Origin: Macrothele yani
Taxonomy: Eukaryota; Arthropoda; Arachnida; Araneae; Macrothelidae
Direction of reading: 5' to 3'
DNA length: 64,000 nt
Assembly (NCBI GenBank): GCA_039090855.1
Contig: CM077016.1
Span: forward strand, 55,601,936-55,665,935
The position numbers were made by a program, and so were the translations under genes. Shown here in pieces: positions 24,815 to 35,235 of this stretch. The notes beneath the pieces are model-generated. The model was not told where the DNA came from, made no database searches, and worked only from the letters and a program-made list of their open reading frames with translations. The stretch's first letter is position 1. The number at the start of each line of letters is the position of its first letter.

Positions 24815-24959
24815 TGGTACAAGTACCCGTAATTTACGTAAAATAAGTAACTAGTAAATTACCTTGCCAAACATGCGCAGCACATGCAAAAACTTTTATT
24901 AGCATGATCATATTTAAATATCACTTTTTTTTTTCACAAATTTAAATTATAGGCCACTA

Positions 24960-26395
24960 CAAAATTCAATAATCGTGCGTTCCTCTCTGCTGTTTACGAT
25001 TCTTCGAATTCTTTCTTCGCGGCGAATCAAACTTTTCTTAATTATAAGCGGAGCTTCTCTGCGCATTATTGTTTCTATTTCTCTTTGGACAGAAGCTTCT
25101 TCCTTTCGCAGTTCCTTTATTAACCAAAAACACGAAACGTGGGCATGCCCAATCAGAAGCTCCCATCGCCGATGCCATGATTAAATTTTGTTCTGAGTGC
25201 ATGGGGTCACTTTTGAATTCACTGACCACACCAGAACTGGTGGGAAGAGTGGCTCGTTTCGTCGTTCTTCACCGCTACACGTGTTGTACGACGAACTTTT
25301 TCCAAGACATAGTAGTCTTTAACCATTTGACTAAGTCTTCCACTTCGTCATCAAACAATAGTTTTATCTCGTTAAAGGCATTAGCATAGTCTTCAGGAGG
25401 AACAAAAGCAAGCACCGGAAGATGTCGAACTATAAAGCTGAACTCTTCATCATTACAATATCTTGATTGCAGGCCAGGAGTAGCCTGAACTTTGCGCCAA
25501 ATGTTTTGCCCAAGATGAAAGAAGCATCCGTGGTGTCTAGCAGCTGGAAAGGTGGCCCTTACAGCATTGATGACTGACATCTCAAAATAAGTGATCACCC
25601 ACTGTGGATCTAAAATAAAATCTTTCTGGGTGGCAAATGTCTTTAGCTCTTCAAAGAATGAGAAGTAACTGGTTTGCGATTTGCTAGTCATCAGAGCGTA
25701 AACTAACAGCACAACTCTACAGTTGTTCATAGGACCCACGGGACTGTGAATTGAATACAGCTGTTTAAAAATATTGGGCACTGTTTTAAAAGTCCCATCC
25801 GTCACCCAAAATGCAGCTTCACCCAACATTTTGAGATTAGCTTCTGTTGAAAAAATTAAAAAATTTTCATTGCTCTCATAGAAGTATTTTAATAGGAATA
25901 ATTCCCCGTCCTCTGTGTATTTTAAGAACTCGGGTATATTTAGTATTTCCACAGTTGCAAGTTCAGGTGGCATTTCAACCCTCCTAGTTCTTTTTATCAA
26001 TTTCCTCTGTGCGTCTTTCGACGGCATGCTCTGATGAGCCACAAGAGACATTTCGGAGGCTACATCCTGTATAATTCGCAGGGGTAAATCGTTGGTGGTT
26101 CTGGCCTTCTCTTTGATGTCCGCAATCTTCTGGGCTGCTTTAGATTGAGCACTTTCAGGAGCATGGGTATGCTCGGATGCACTTATAAGATAATGTTCTT
26201 CACCTGCAAGTGATGTAATTGCTCTACTTTTGCAGCCATTACTCTTCTGATCGCATATCCAATAAAATTTATTACACCATTGTCTTTCTTTAAGGAAAAG
26301 AAATCCATTTAAACTCAAGTTTTTTCTCTCCTTTTTGCGAATCGACAAACGTACATAGTTCCCACATGGTTGTGCTTGGAACTTCTTCAAAACCT
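24960..26395 (-). pseudogene. FLYWCH / MULE (MuDR-type) transposase
   Basis: The ATG at 26390 opens a 371-residue frame. Residues 1-75 form a FLYWCH-type zinc finger ('WCNKFYWICDQKSNGCKSRA' with 'EHTHAP'), used in DNA binding. The MULE catalytic core follows: 'EAAFWVTDGTFKTVPNIF' (first Asp, about 25800), 'QLYSIHSPVG', 'VYALMTSKSQTSYFSFF', 'DPQWVITYFEMSVINAVRA' and 'GCFFHLGQNIWRKVQ'. The usual TDFE motif reads T-Y-F-E here: the second Asp codon is TAT (complement at 25587-25589). The frame breaks at 25275. Downstream, in another frame, 'LRKEEASVQREIETIMRREA' (about 25070-25130) is the normal C-terminal helix, so the part between, including the RTNN-EGWH-like region, is scrambled or deleted. 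No TIRs were found. Confidence 0.85.
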
Positions 26396-27145
26396 CATGG
26401 AACTGAGAAACAGACTAATTACAAAACGACTAGTGCTCTTAGATCACATGATTTTCTCCCCGCTCCGAGGAATGGGGTTCAGTCCAAGGTTAATGAATAC
26501 AATAATTTGCTCTCCTCTCACCTTTCCGTAGGAGTGTAAGTAGAGGTAGAGAAAGGTCTTTAGATAGGTGGGAGGTATTAGCTTTCATTGTAAGATGATT
26601 TTTTGGCCGCAGTTTGTTGCTTATCTCTATCACACATCTCAACAAAGCGCATTGTGAGGCTGGGAGAAACTGGGTTCCTCCCAGGGGTTTCTTCTGTGGT
26701 TAAAGCTTGCAGTACCCCGCGGCATCCTGGGTGTTGTACGTGGGCAGTGATGTCTCTGGGGTGTTTCCTACTAGTCCTTGGCTGAAGGGAGAGATATTCT
26801 TTCTTCAATACATTGTCTGCTTATCTTTTCTATAATTTTTGGACCAATCTCTGAGCTTTCGTAAAGGTGGCGGCAAACCAGGGCTATTGAAAAAGAAGGG
26901 CTGGGCCATTCCTTTGTTTCTAGATTAGTATTCTAAGCTTCTGCAAAGAACGGTTCATGGGTGCTGTGACGTCACAGAGAGAACCAGAGACGTGCCAATC
27001 AGCCAAAATTCCGAGGGTCCGCTAGAATCCCAAATCAAATTTTACGGTTAATAAATTAATAACAGAGACATGGCAAAAGCTAAAAAAACGTTTTATTGTG
27101 AAAAATGGAAATGCTACGTGGCAAGTTGATTTTTTTTTGTAAAAA
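26396..27145. other. Interval without recognised gene
   Basis: No coding similarity on either strand. The small complementary frames at 26578-26808 show no family motif. It may include the unrecognised terminal region of the MULE. Confidence 0.45.
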
Positions 27146-27779
27146 TTTAATTCATTACATAATTCAATAGAAAACAACTTAAAATCAGAGCAAAAAGATT
27201 CAGTCTTTTGTTCACTAACGGATACTACGGGCAAAGGACTAACATTTTATTTTCAAATTTCTTTTAAATTTTAAAGATTTCAGCTTTCATGATATGCGTG
27301 GCCAGGTCCAATATGAAGGAATAAATGGGGCCAGTATGAAGGAAAACCACAATGGACTTAAAAAAACATAATTTTTGGACCAATACACTTAGGCATTTTA
27401 TGTACGTTCAAAAGCATTAACATGTCTTGCCATATAAACGTCATGAACATGAGTACAGGGGATTTAATTCATTACATAATTCAATAGAAAACAACTTAAA
27501 ATCAGAGCAAAAAGATTCAGTCTTTTGTTCACTAACGGATACTACGGGCAAAGGACTAACATTTTATTTTCAAATTTCTTTTAAATTTTAAAGATTTCAG
27601 CTTTCATGATATGCGTGGCCAGGTCCAACATGAAGGAATAAATGGGGCCAGTATGAAGGAAAACCACAATGGACTTAAAAAAACATAATTTTTGGACCAA
27701 TACACTTAGGCATTTTATGTACGTTCAAAAGCATTAACATGTCTTGCCATATAAACGTCATGAACATGAGTACAGGGGA
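27146..27779 (+). repeat. Two tandem 317-bp units, almost identical
   Basis: The unit starting 'tttaattcattacataattc' at 27146 repeats at 27463 and ends 'gagtacaggggat'. The only difference I noticed is 'ccaatatgaagg' against 'ccaacatgaagg' (about 27310 and 27627). Each unit contains the dispersed repeat also seen at 334-417. Such identity in an otherwise strongly decayed region points to a very recent tandem duplication or an assembly artefact. Confidence 0.95.
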
Positions 27780-28600
27780 TTAAAAATTGTTCAAACTGCC
27801 CAGGCCCCGCGATTAAAAAACACAAAATTAAAAACATAACTTTTTCCCGCTGCTTCACGGAGCAGTGTAGCTTAGAAAAATCGGAAAAACCGAGATAATT
27901 TATATCTCAAACTAGCAGGGGTACCCGGTATTTCCCGGGTAAATATTACTATTCGTGGAAACACCAAGCTCACCTGGTGAAAGTAAATAAATGAAAAAGG
28001 TATTCCTGTAATTTTCCAGTCAATTTATTTTAATTCATTTAGGTTATTGCTTTTTGATAAACTGTACTTTTAGTTTATCAATTTGGGAGCAAAAATGTAA
28101 ATATTTTTAGGATTGCCAATCCCTGAGCATGCAACGTTAAGTTGTCCGTGTGAAAAGCAGGGTTCTTCCAAATTAATGCTCGCCAATGCCAGTTACTGGC
28201 TGATGCAGTAATATTTCTGGAAAAAAAAAAAAAAAAAGCCAAGATGGCTGAAATTGTGAAAAAAAAATATTTACTTAATTTACTTTTACGAAACCAAAAA
28301 GAAAGGAAAAGGAATGGAAATATTTACCTTCAAAAAGACATCTATAGAACAGCCGTACATCTGAGAATCCAGCGACACTGAAATGCAATGTATCTATGAC
28401 ACGTCGAGTGCATGTGACTTGGCATTGGCATTGATCATCTTTTTGTTTACCGTTTTGAATATCTGGAACTCTCTATTTACATTACATTGTATTTCTGCCT
28501 GATGAAGCAGTCAGTTGGTGGTGAAAACTAACATTTATTCATTTGTGTTTTTAATACACCATTAAATGGATATTTTCCCACTTTATTGTTATCTACAGTC
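27780..28600. other. Non-coding interval with fragments of interspersed repeats
   Basis: No gene. The piece 'tacccggtatttcccgggta' at 27930-27949 is a quasi-palindrome resembling the 'TACCCGG-TTGCCCGGG' word common in 3' ends of arthropod interspersed repeats. The segment 28440-28570 contains 'gcctgatgaagcagtcagtt', a word reminiscent of Penelope-type 3' regions. Both readings are weak. Confidence 0.35.
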
Positions 28601-28870
28601 TCCAACTTAGACCGTAGATGGGATATTGGAGTGCTAAATTGCGTTGAAGTTCTTAAAAGTACAAAATGGAACTTTTTACGGAAATTTTGTATGGGCCCCC
28701 TTCACGACAGGCCCGACCACTTCCAAAAACCATCTACGGTCTAACTCAGAGTACCAGGATATAGTATACCAAATTTGGTGCTTCTAAACTGAAAACTGTA
28801 GATTTTACGGAAATTTTGGGTGGAAGCTCCGTGGCCCCTGGCTCCGACCAATACAGGGCTCCAACCCCTT
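28601..28870 (-). repeat. Satellite A remnant, left side of the nested insertion
   Basis: About two reverse-oriented units of satellite A: 'tagtataccaaatttggtgc', 'aactgtagattttacgg' and 'ccatctacggtctaactc'. It is cut at 28870 inside the 'ccccttccc' block by a hAT-type terminus; the array resumes at 39730. Confidence 0.9.
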
Positions 28871-28980
28871 CAGGGTTCCCACTCTTTTTCTCCCATAAAA
28901 AATAAGCACTTTTTAAGGACTTTTAAGCACCTTTTGAAAATTTTTTAAGGACCTCGGCAATTACATGTGCACTAGCTTTA

Positions 28981-29030
28981 TATACATATAGAAGAAAATG
29001 TATGTAAATACATTTTCTTCTATATGTATA
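28981..29030. repeat. Perfect palindrome, 22-bp arms with 6-bp loop
   Basis: The arm 28981-29002 ('tatacatatagaagaaaatg' then 'ta') pairs perfectly with 29009-29030 around 'tgtaaa'. The right arm ends on the TA that forms the target site of the adjacent Tc1 element. A perfect hairpin in such decayed DNA suggests either selection inside a hAT end or a recent templated repair event. Confidence 0.95.
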
Positions 29031-29179
29031 CACTGAGTTGCCACTTTATTATGATCACCTGACAGTTTTAAGCAAATGAGCTATGGCTGCATGCTGTTGC
29101 TGCCAGAGGGCAAGGCTAGTATAAAAAGGGAAAGCTTAGTGCTTGTGACAGTAGAAGTGATTTTTGGGTGACGAGATGG

Positions 29180-29504
29180 GTAAAAATGTGATTTGACGAA
29201 CTTTCAGCATGGGATGATTGTAGGAGCTCGGAGCCATGGAGCGAGTATCACAGAAACCGCCGCATTCATGAAATGTTCCAGGGCAGCTGTTGTTAAAGTG
29301 TTTGTCTCTACGTGCAATGTGTAGCCATCATTGACTGGTAACTGCTCGGGCGGTATGGGGAGTGTCCAGACTGGTAACATAAAACAGAAGGGCAACAGTG
29401 CAGCAAATTACAGACCATCTTAATCAAGGATCCCCTCAAATTACCTCTGCACACACTGTTCGCCGTACACTGCATCGGATGGGATATGGCAGCTGAAGGC
29501 CTGT
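29180..29504 (+). pseudogene. Tc1 transposase, N-terminal part
   Basis: In the decayed frame one reads 'NFQHGMIVGARSHGASITET' followed by 'MKCSRAAVVKVFVS', the first helix-turn-helix of a Tc1 transposase, then 'ANYRPS' and, in another frame, 'ITSAHTVRRTLHRMGYGS', the end of the second DNA-binding helix-turn-helix. Frameshifts occur at least twice. The coding sequence stops at 29504 at the insertion point of the long-TIR transposon; the next codons are found at 38693 onward. Confidence 0.75.
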
Positions 29505-29960
29505 GGGCGATTCCATGCCAAATCAACCAGTGACTCAACCTGACCATTTCAGATTTCAACGAAACCTTCAGGGATCATTCTCCCTAGTGATATAAATGAG
29601 AACATATTTTTGAATTTTTTTTTATTTCACTGGGTTTTCATGTAATTAATTTTTAAAATTTTGAAAAATAGTCCTTTTTTGGCTTGCATAAACTTTTCCA
29701 ATCTTGAATTTCTCAAGTTTTTTAAGGCCTAGAGAGTTGTTTGACCCCTCATTTTAAAGAGAATTTCATAAGTTTCAATTTGATATGCAACTTGAATATG
29801 CTTCATGAAAAAAAAATATAAAATTAAAAAAAAAAGTAAATATTTTAAGTGTTTTTTAAAATTTTTGAAAACAATATGTTTTTTGTAATATTATAAGCTT
29901 TCAATCCTGAAACTTTTAGAGTGGGATCTCAATGGGATCAGGAGTTATGGTACTAATGGT
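29505..29960 (+). repeat. Left terminal inverted repeat of long-TIR transposon, copy 2
   Basis: Pairs in reverse complement with 38519-38692 (outer part) and 32225-32514 (inner part), the right repeat being split by a hAT. Shared inner blocks are 'aaacttttagagtgggatct' against 'agatcccactccaaaagttt'. Confidence 0.85.
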
Positions 29961-30069
29961 ATTGTTTTAAATACCAGTTAGGGCTACATTGCTACCTTTA
30001 ACTTTTGTAAAGTAAAGTAAAAAAAAAAAAAATACATTGGCTATAAGGTAACTAATTTACATTAGGGTC

Positions 30070-31990
30070 TATTACAGATAATGATTTACTAAACCCTGCA
30101 ATGGTAGTCCTAGTCAAAGAATTCTATCAAAATGATGAGGTTGGTCGTCAAATGCCTGGTAAAAAAGACTTTGTTTCAGTCAAAAAAGATGGCAAATGTG
30201 TACATGTTCAAAAGTATTTAATTCTAAGTACATTAAAAGAATCATATCTACTATTTAAGGAACTTTACATTGATCAGAGAATTGGAATTTCTAAATTTTG
30301 TGAGCTTCGTCCCAAGCATTGTGTTCTTCCTGGGTCCAGTGGGGCACATTCTGTGTGCGTTAGCACATTACATCAGAATGCCAAATTCATGATGGCTCAG
30401 TGTAAAATACCTGAATTGGCAAATGGTGAATGCCCGATTAAAACTTACAAAGATATAACAACAATATAATTTGCAAAATGCCAACATTTAAATGTTACTT
30501 CGCAAATTGTGTTAATTGCCCAGGAAGCGATGATTTGAAGAAGCTTTTGAGCTTAATAGCATTGAAAATGTGAGTTTCAAACAATGGATGCAGATTGATA
30601 ACAAGTGTGTCTTAGAAACTATTATAAAACTGACAGAAGAGTTTTGGGATTATTTGTTTCAGAGTTTGCCAAAGCTTTTAAGACACTCTTTCATTGCTAC
30701 TCAACAGTCTTCCTATTTGAGACACTTAAAGAAAATCTACCTCAAAACCAATGCATTGTACTTTGTGATTTTGCTGAAAATTATGCATTTGTGCTTCAAG
30801 ATTTTGCACAAGGCTTTCATTGGAACAATGCTCAAGCAACAATACATCCATTTGTTATATACTACGTTGACGAGGAAACCAAAAAGTTGGCGCACCTGAG
30901 CTTAGTTATTTTTTCTGATTGTATGGTGCATGATACAGTTGCTGTTCATTTGTTTCAACACCTCATGATTGACTTTCTTAAACAGAATCTGCCCCATAAA
31001 CCTGAAACGCTGAATTACTTTTCAGATGGAGCATCATCACAGTACAAAAACAAATCAAACTTTCTCAATCTCTGCCATCATGAGAAAGATTTTGGCATCA
31101 AGGCGGAATGGAACTTCTTTGCATCGTCACATGGGGAAAATGCATGTGATGGTGTCGGAGGAACTGTTAAACGATTAGCAGCATTGGCCAGTCTACGAAT
31201 GGTCTACAGTGATCAAATTATGACCCCCTCGCCAACTTTCTGATTGGGCTAAAGACAATATTGACAACCTCAGTTTTTTTGTATTTCACTACAGACGAAT
31301 ATGAGGCAGAGGAAAAGACCTTTTTTTTTTTTTTTTTGGAGGTTTAACGACCACCGTGAGCAACTCAATGGGCTATAAGCAGTCGCCCGTCCCTAATTTA
31401 GGGTCACTGGTTCCAGGGAAAGGAGAGAGCTAGCGCCGTAAGACAAACACAACATCCATGCCTCACCGGGATTCGAACCTGCAACCCGTTCCGACGAATG
31501 ATCAGAGGCCATCGCTTAGACCACTGCGCCACCGGGGCGGCAGGAAAAGACCTTGAAGAGTAGGTTTGAAGCAGCAGCAACAACAATAAAGGGTACTCAA
31601 CAATTTCACAGTTACAGTCCTGTGAATGAGACTAGAGTTTTAGTAAAAAGCTACTCATTTTCAGAGGAATCAAGTGTAGAAATAGTTTCAGTTGATGACA
31701 TGATGATGATCTGGACATTAATGACATTGTTGGCTTTGTTACATGCCAATACTCAGACAAGTGGTGGTTAGGTTGTGTGTTACGAATAGAAGCAGATGAA
31801 GTAAAAATAAGTTTTTTGGAACCACATGGCCCTCCTCAATCTTCCAAATACCCACAACTTACTGGCATACTAGTTGTGCATAAAAATGAGGTTTTAACAA
31901 AAGTTGATCCTACAACAGATACAGGAAGAGTTTATTGACTTACAGACTCAGAAACCAAAAAGGCAACAAGAACTTATTTGTTAAATTAAA
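30070..31990 (+). pseudogene. Putative transposase of long-TIR transposon, copy 2
   Basis: The frame 30101-30469 starts the conserved core: 'QMPGKKDFVSVKKDG', 'ISKFCELRPKHCVLPGSSGA' and 'HSVCVSTLHQNAKF'. A shift follows, then 30605-31243 holds 'VLCDFAENYAFVLQDFAQGF' (first Asp), 'NYFSDGASSQYKNKSNFLNL' (second Asp) and 'SSHGENACDGVGGTVKRLAA' (third acidic position D). The tail after the SINE continues with 'SRFEAAATTIKGTQQFHSYS' and, in another frame, 'WWLGCVLRIEADEVKISFLE' then 'PHGPPQSSKYPQ', matching the C-terminal 'VVKFLHPNGPSPSFCWP' region of copy 1. Roughly 45% of the aligned core residues look shared with copy 1 by eye. It has no Cys-rich N-terminus. Confidence 0.75.
31323..31541 (-). 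mobile_element. tRNA-derived SINE, family 1, copy A
   Basis: On the minus strand it begins with a tRNA-like head: A-box 'tggcgcagtggtctaagcga' and B-box 'ggttcgaatcc', then a body 'catggatgttgtgtttgtct', and ends with 'gtggtcgttaaacctcc' plus an A-tail (T-run at 31321-31337 on the plus strand). The 13-bp duplication 'aggaaaagacctt' flanks it (31310-31322 and 31542-31554), splitting the coding sequence of the host transposon. The intact Pol III boxes and clean duplication make it the youngest of three family copies here. Confidence 0.93.
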
Positions 31991-32224
31991 GAAGAAGAGG
32001 TCTCTATTTTGGCGTAACTACAACTCTGAGTGCTAACTAAAAATGTTTTTTTAATTTTACCAAGTAAAACTTTTAGCCTGTTGGGACTGTCCTTCCCTTG
32101 TTTTATGTTTGACTATGTATTAGTATGATGTATTATGTAGATTTTAAAACTCAGTGTCTGTTATCATGTAAACACACTAAAACGAGAATTATAATCCATT
32201 ATTACTTGCACAGTAACTAAGTTT

Positions 32225-32514
32225 TCTGCCATGGCTCCTGATCCCCTTGAGATCCCACTCCAAAAGTTTCAGGATTTAAAGCTTATAATATTACAAAACA
32301 CATATATTTTTTTCAAAATTAAGAAAAAAAAACTATCTCAATATTTTTTTAATTATTTTTTTTTTATTTCACAAGCATAGTCAAATTGCATATCAAATTA
32401 AAACTTATGAATTTTTTTTTTAAAAATGAGTGGTCAAACAACTCTCTAGGCCTTATAAAACTTGAGAAATTCAAGATTGCAAAAGATTATGCAAGCCAAA
32501 AAAACGACGATTTT
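32225..32514 (-). repeat. Inner part of right TIR, long-TIR transposon copy 2
   Basis: Reverse complement of about 29680-29960. It ends at 32514 with 'gatttt', the target duplication of the hAT inserted next to it. Confidence 0.8.
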
Positions 32515-32893
32515 CAGGGTTCGTACTCTTTTTGGGGGAAAAAATTCAAGGATTTCCAGGCCTTTTCCAGGCCATATACAAAAAATTCCAGGATGATTAC
32601 TACGCTTTACAGTATTAGTCCAATAAGAAGCCAAATTGTGGAAGTTAGTTGCAGAAAGTTATAAGTTTTTGGAACAGAAGAGTTCATTAGTCTATTTACA
32701 TGAACTTCATATGAAAAACACTAAATAATTATGAAGATAAAAGATCAAAACTGGTTTGAAGTTCAACATGCTTCAAAGAAAGAAAAAAAAGTTCATTTCT
32801 ATTGTAAATTGTACAAATATAAAATTTTTATGTTTTAGTATTAATTCTCTATATGCTTGGAAGATACCACAAATATGGAGTATCAATGGATGG

Positions 32894-35235
32894 TTATACA
32901 GATTTAAGATTGCTGACTTTGGTTTCAAGTTCCATATCCATTTTTTTAAGTACTGCTCTTTTCTCATGAGCAGTTTTTCTAAAGCTATTAGATTTTACAA
33001 TGTATGTATTGTTATTTGTAGTTTCAGCTTTTAAAGCTAAATCATCAGCAGAGTTAAGTAATTCTTTGACTTCTCCTTCAATGAGTTTCCTTTTCTTTTT
33101 TATGCTATCAATTTCATCTAAAATAGCTTTCCTTTTTCCACATATGGCTGCTTTTTCCTTTTCTTTGGACTTATCATCCAAATAATGTATGTATTTTTGC
33201 CTTGCAGCTCCAACGGATAACAGAAGGGATTTTGAGATATTTACCTTATCAATACCACCTACATAGGATATATGATCATAAATAATTCTCTGTGCTACAA
33301 TTGACTCCTCTCTCATGTTTTCTACAATGAGCTCCTTATTGACTGAAAAACCCCTCTCAACAGAAGCTTGCCCATGTGACAACAGTAAAAGAAGTTTCAC
33401 AACTTTCCACAGTTCACTAAAAGCTTTAGTAGAAGACATGTACTCATACAATAATGTGTCTACTCTTTGTTGTTTATCTTCTGGATCAAAGTTTATGAAT
33501 GAAGATTTTACTGCTGCAACACTGGTCACAAATTCCTTAAACTGCCATATTACACCATCACATAATTCTGGTTGTATTCTATGAGCATCAACAAGAAGTG
33601 TGAGAATGAATGTTAGATTCTTAATACAAGTCTCACTATTTTTTGACATCAACCGAGGATCTAAACACTTCATGTGGCGAACAAGGGAGTACTTAAGTGG
33701 ATTTTTTTCCAATAGCTTCACAACTAGCTTTTGCAAAAATATTCGGCATTCCATTCTAAACTCCATAAGTTTGCGTTCACTAATGTTCTTAGCACTTAAT
33801 TCTTTCAATACCTTCTCTGTTTGAAACCCAACATCAATTTCTTTATAGTGACAACACTGAGATGCATCTGTAAGGTCTACTTGTAACAGCTTTAAGGCAG
33901 AGTTAGCTTCTGCCATTACGGTTCTTTTAACAAAGCGATTCATCATATTTCTTAGCATCTTTTCAAGATCTGTGGCCATAAAAGGCATCATTGGCTTATC
34001 TGACTGATATGCCTTGAGAAATGGTACCAGCTGTTTTGAAACTGAATTGAAGAAATGCAGTTTAGCCAAAACAAAAGGATCTTTAGTGAAAGTTTTGATA
34101 GCATCAAATGATACAGTGTGGGGATTCTTGATGCACTTCTTTTCAACTTGGTTAACATAATTTTCAATGTCTGCCCAAATTTCTAATGCTCGCTCGCAGG
34201 CAGGAGTATTTTCTAGCCACCTGTGTGGGCAGAATTTTAATGGCATCTTACTGGCTAAAATTATTTTAGAAAAATCTTCCCCTCCTTGCAGGTGAATCTT
34301 TAAAAAGCCTAAATAATGATGAAAGCAACTTTTGAATTTCCCACCCTGTTTGCTGAGGCTCCATGTCGAAAGGCATTGTTTACAATGTGAAGTCCACAGC
34401 TCCCTGTGTTTAGGAGTTGGACATTTGAGTCAGCACTAAGTGTTGATTGCAGCATATCAAAAAACTTCCAATTAACATTGGGTCCATCCATTGATAACTG
34501 CACAATGTTACACAGTGGGAGGCACGCCATGCATTCAAGAAAATTTTCCATCATTATGTCTGCACTAGCATGACCCAAAAAAACTGATGACAAATATCTG
34601 GTTGAAACTGTTCCTTTTTCCCATAAACGAACATGTATATCTATTTGTTTTGACTGACTAAACTTGTTTAAACTTTCGTCAAACAAAATCACAAAATTTT
34701 CATTTTCGACTTCCTGAACCAACACTGATTTAAAGTGAGGTGCCAAACCAAAGCAACAAATGTAGGAAAAAAAATTTTCGCCACAGCTGAAGTTTCCAGC
34801 AATTCTGCTGTCAGAAAACATTAGGCTGAATAAAACATCATTACCTGCACAAGACCTGTAAGAGTAATGGGATTTAACCACTTTTAAACACCACAATGCT
34901 TCTGCTTTAATGGTTGCATTTTTTTCAAGAGGAATATGCAGAGGATTAGATGTGGATGCAATAGGCTGTACTTGTTTATCACTTGATACACATAGCAATT
35001 TATCAACAGTTAGTAGAACATTTTTACAGCTTTCTGTCAACATACTATGTTTTTTTCCTTTCATGTGGCTTCTTAAAGCAGATTCCCCCATATTCGAAAC
35101 ATCTATTATTTTAATGGATAAAAATGCATTTTGCAACATGGCAATTGCTTTCATCTTTTTTTAATCCATCCAGCATATTTAGGATTTATTAGCCAAAGAT
35201 CACTAAAAGTACACTTACCCATATTTAATGGGAGG
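32894..35235 (-). pseudogene. hAT transposase with BED-like zinc finger
   Basis: Reading from 35235: 'LWLINPKYAGWIKK', a Cys-Cys pair in 'CHVAKC' and 'ESALRSHMKGKKH', a zinc finger of the type seen in ZMYM/KIAA1586-like hATs. The frame 35154-34309 then shows 'ENFVILFDESLNKFSQSKQ' (first Asp), 'VQLSMDGPNVNWKFF' (second Asp) and 'TGSCGLHIVNNAFRHG'. After a frameshift at about 34255-34308 the second frame, 34246-32894, gives 'PLKFCPHRWLENTPACERAL', helical insertion-domain sequence, and the C-terminal dimerisation motif 'LLLLSHGQASVERGFSVNKE' with the catalytic Glu (about 33345). A coiled, Lys/Glu-rich tail follows. Shifts near 35130 and 34260 inactivate it, but each segment is long and well kept, so decay is recent. 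Confidence 0.87.

Larger units (their letters stand above)
15334..24823 (+). mobile_element. Non-LTR retrotransposon (R1/I-group-like, with RNase H), split by a DNA transposon
   Basis: The element reads: 5' UTR (15334-15635), ORF1, short spacer, ORF2 with endonuclease, reverse transcriptase and RNase H, a short 3' UTR, and a (CA)n tail at 24779-24812. The 4,142-bp element at 19213-23354 interrupts ORF2; without it the retrotransposon is about 5.3 kb, a normal size for this group. The 11-mer 'tacccgtaatt' occurs at 15323-15333 and 24824-24834 and may be the target duplication, but both flanks also share other AT-rich words, so this is tentative. Three or more frameshifts and several stops in ORF2 show it is inactive. 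Clade placement (R1, I, LOA or Kiri) needs a tree. Confidence 0.8.

Noticed and set aside
15334..24823. LTR retrotransposon or endogenous virus
   Set aside because: No long terminal repeats, protease, integrase or gag motifs; the RT is linked to an AP-type endonuclease, which is diagnostic of non-LTR elements.
27912..27955. Quasi-palindromic 'tacccggtatttcccgggta' as a regulatory site
   Set aside because: It looks like the tail word of a common interspersed repeat; nothing links it to a gene.
29204..29559. Minus-strand frames of 63 and 83 codons
   Set aside because: Antisense to the Tc1 N-terminal coding region and crossing the TIR of the inserted transposon.
31440..31541. tRNA gene on the minus strand
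   Set aside because: Box A and box B are present, but the head continues into a SINE body with A-tail and target duplication, and cloverleaf arms are imperfect.
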